DNA of 64,000 nucleotides, from assembly GCA_003988855.1 (NCBI GenBank), contig QYAI01000067.1, positions 62,001 to 126,000 of the forward strand, read 5' to 3'. The DNA comes from Arachnopeziza araneosa. Lineage: Eukaryota > Ascomycota > Leotiomycetes > Helotiales > Arachnopezizaceae. Below, in pieces: positions 62,761 to 64,000 of this stretch (its first letter is position 1; the number at the start of each line of letters is the position of its first letter). The notes beneath the pieces were generated by a model. It ran no database searches, was not told the origin of the DNA, and saw only the letters and a list, made by a program, of their open reading frames with translations. A program made the translations under genes and the position numbers.

Positions 62761-63955
62761 TCACGACTGTTCCTCTGGTCCCATTAATGGTTCAGGGGTA
62801 TCCCACAAGACTTTCTCGTCACACCTCCATAGCTCCAGATCAACTCGGTCTCCATAATCTTGGTCATCGTTGGTAAACAGCATCTTTCTTGCCTTACGAA
62901 TCTCAAGATATTGCTCCTCCATGTCGTCAATTGCAAGCTTCAGCAATTGGGTCAGCTCGAGTCTCCCTTCTTCACAGATGCTGATAAATCTGCGTGCCTC
63001 AAAGGCAATATCAATTTTACGCATCAAATCTTCCCGACCCATTCTCGAATAGCAAAGATCAAAATGTCTTTGCTGCTTTCGGATATTACGCCGAATATTG
63101 CGAGGAATATCCCGAACGAAAGCTCTTGAATACTCTAGAACAAGATCATAGCCCTCAACGATATCTTCTTCCGAGAGACAAGCAGAATGATTTGAACCTT
63201 TTGCGGTCTGTCTTTTTGTTTCTTTGACAAATTCTGCCACTTGGAAAGCTCGGCTTGCGATCCGCTGATATTGAGACTCCAAATAATGTAGTACGTCTTT
63301 GCGTATCGTAGAGAACCTTCGAGAGTCATTGACTTGACTTGCACTGCTGCAAAGAGCCAAGCCGAATTCGACGGGATGAAGAGGATACTCATTCTTGAAA
63401 GGATTATTGGCTAGCGAGTCGATTGCAAGCATAGAAAGATAAACTTGTTCCTCGTCCTCGTCCTCGTCCTCGTCCTCCTCGTAGAGTTGGTACAGATAGC
63501 TAGACTTGGAGTAGTGAAGTGCTTCTTGCCAAGAAGACCTCATACTTTCCTTGAAATTCTCATTGCGCTCAAAGCTTTGCGAATAACTGAGTAAATTCTC
63601 AAACATTTGGAATACCTTGACAACTTTCGAACTGCCTTTAACAAGAGATGCAATTTCAATCTCTAGCTGGGGTAATGAGTATGTCGTCAAAATTAGGTTC
63701 GATAATGACCGTCCATTGCAAGAAAGTGAGATTTCAGTCTCGTCAAGTTGTGAAAACTTGAAATCTGAAAGCTTCCGAATTAAAAGCAAAGGTTGGAGTA
63801 TAACACTTGGCTCGTGATATCTTGGAACTGCGGCGTTGTAGTGGACGTCGTCTACCAATCCCTGTGGTAAAAGAACCACTTCGATTGACTTGCGAGCGGT
63901 GCTAGACAAAGCGCGGCAGAGGTGGACGAATTCTTCTGTAGGAGCAGACTCCTGA
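62761..63955 (-). CDS. Unrecognised protein, 3' part, gene cut by the right edge
   Basis: A long terminal exon with no stop from about 63950 down to the TGA at 62761-62763. It reads QESAPTEEFVHLCRALSSTA, then a mostly helical, charged protein of about 395 residues. A Glu/Asp microsatellite (EEDEDEDEDEE) is encoded at about 63450-63482. A GTAAGT donor at the window end (near 63979) and the AG around 63953-63956 suggest an upstream exon that continues outside. No catalytic motif, signal peptide or membrane helix is visible. I do not recognise the family. Confidence 0.6.
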
Positions 63956-64000
63956 CTGTGGTCTAGGTTGATTGTACTTACAATAATCCTCCAGTGTAAG

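Overview
The window looks like nuclear DNA of a filamentous ascomycete (Pezizomycotina). Genes are split by many short introns (about 45-60 nt, GTAAGT/GTGAGT donors, CTAAC/CTGAC-type branch sites). Both strands are used without operons. The gene families are typical of these fungi: NB-ARC/TPR STAND receptors, a DUF7580 protein, a Zn2Cys6 factor, an MFS maltose-type permease and a C-terminally placed NB-ARC behind zinc fingers. Protein resemblance suggests Leotiomycetes, but that is an impression and was not tested.

Left part (1-9.5 kb): a small secreted Cys-containing protein (2016-2511,+), then a complete DHX57-type RNA helicase (7340-2978,-), then about 2 kb of mostly empty sequence and a doubtful 68-residue ORF.

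Accessory island (9.8-26.5 kb): a CmcJ-type 2-oxoglutarate oxygenase whose frame does not close, a DUF7580 protein, an intact zinc-finger/NB-ARC/TPR receptor (13714-18095,+), a broken CorA-like gene, a broken patatin/NB-ARC/TPR receptor (24360-20462,-) and a broken DHA2-type MFS transporter (26505-24959,-). Four of the six genes carry lesions, while the genes on both sides are intact. The island therefore looks like an allorecognition/innate-immunity-type cluster under birth-and-death turnover.

Middle (28.6-47.4 kb): aprataxin-like HNT3, a secreted GH78-type glycosidase, a coiled-coil/zinc-finger protein and a divergently transcribed Hsp70-like protein, a maltose-type sugar permease, and a protein with a C-terminal Zn2Cys6 cluster.

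Right part (47.4-64 kb): a B-type mitotic cyclin, the mitochondrial aspartate/glutamate carrier AGC1, a degenerate tRNA-like element, an unrecognised multi-exon gene (57442-58430,-), an NmrA/saccharopine-like Rossmann protein, a field of diverged non-coding repeats (61.8-62.4 kb), and the 3' part of an unrecognised gene cut by the window edge. Exon boundaries come from reading splice signals and frame continuity; no alignments or transcripts were available.
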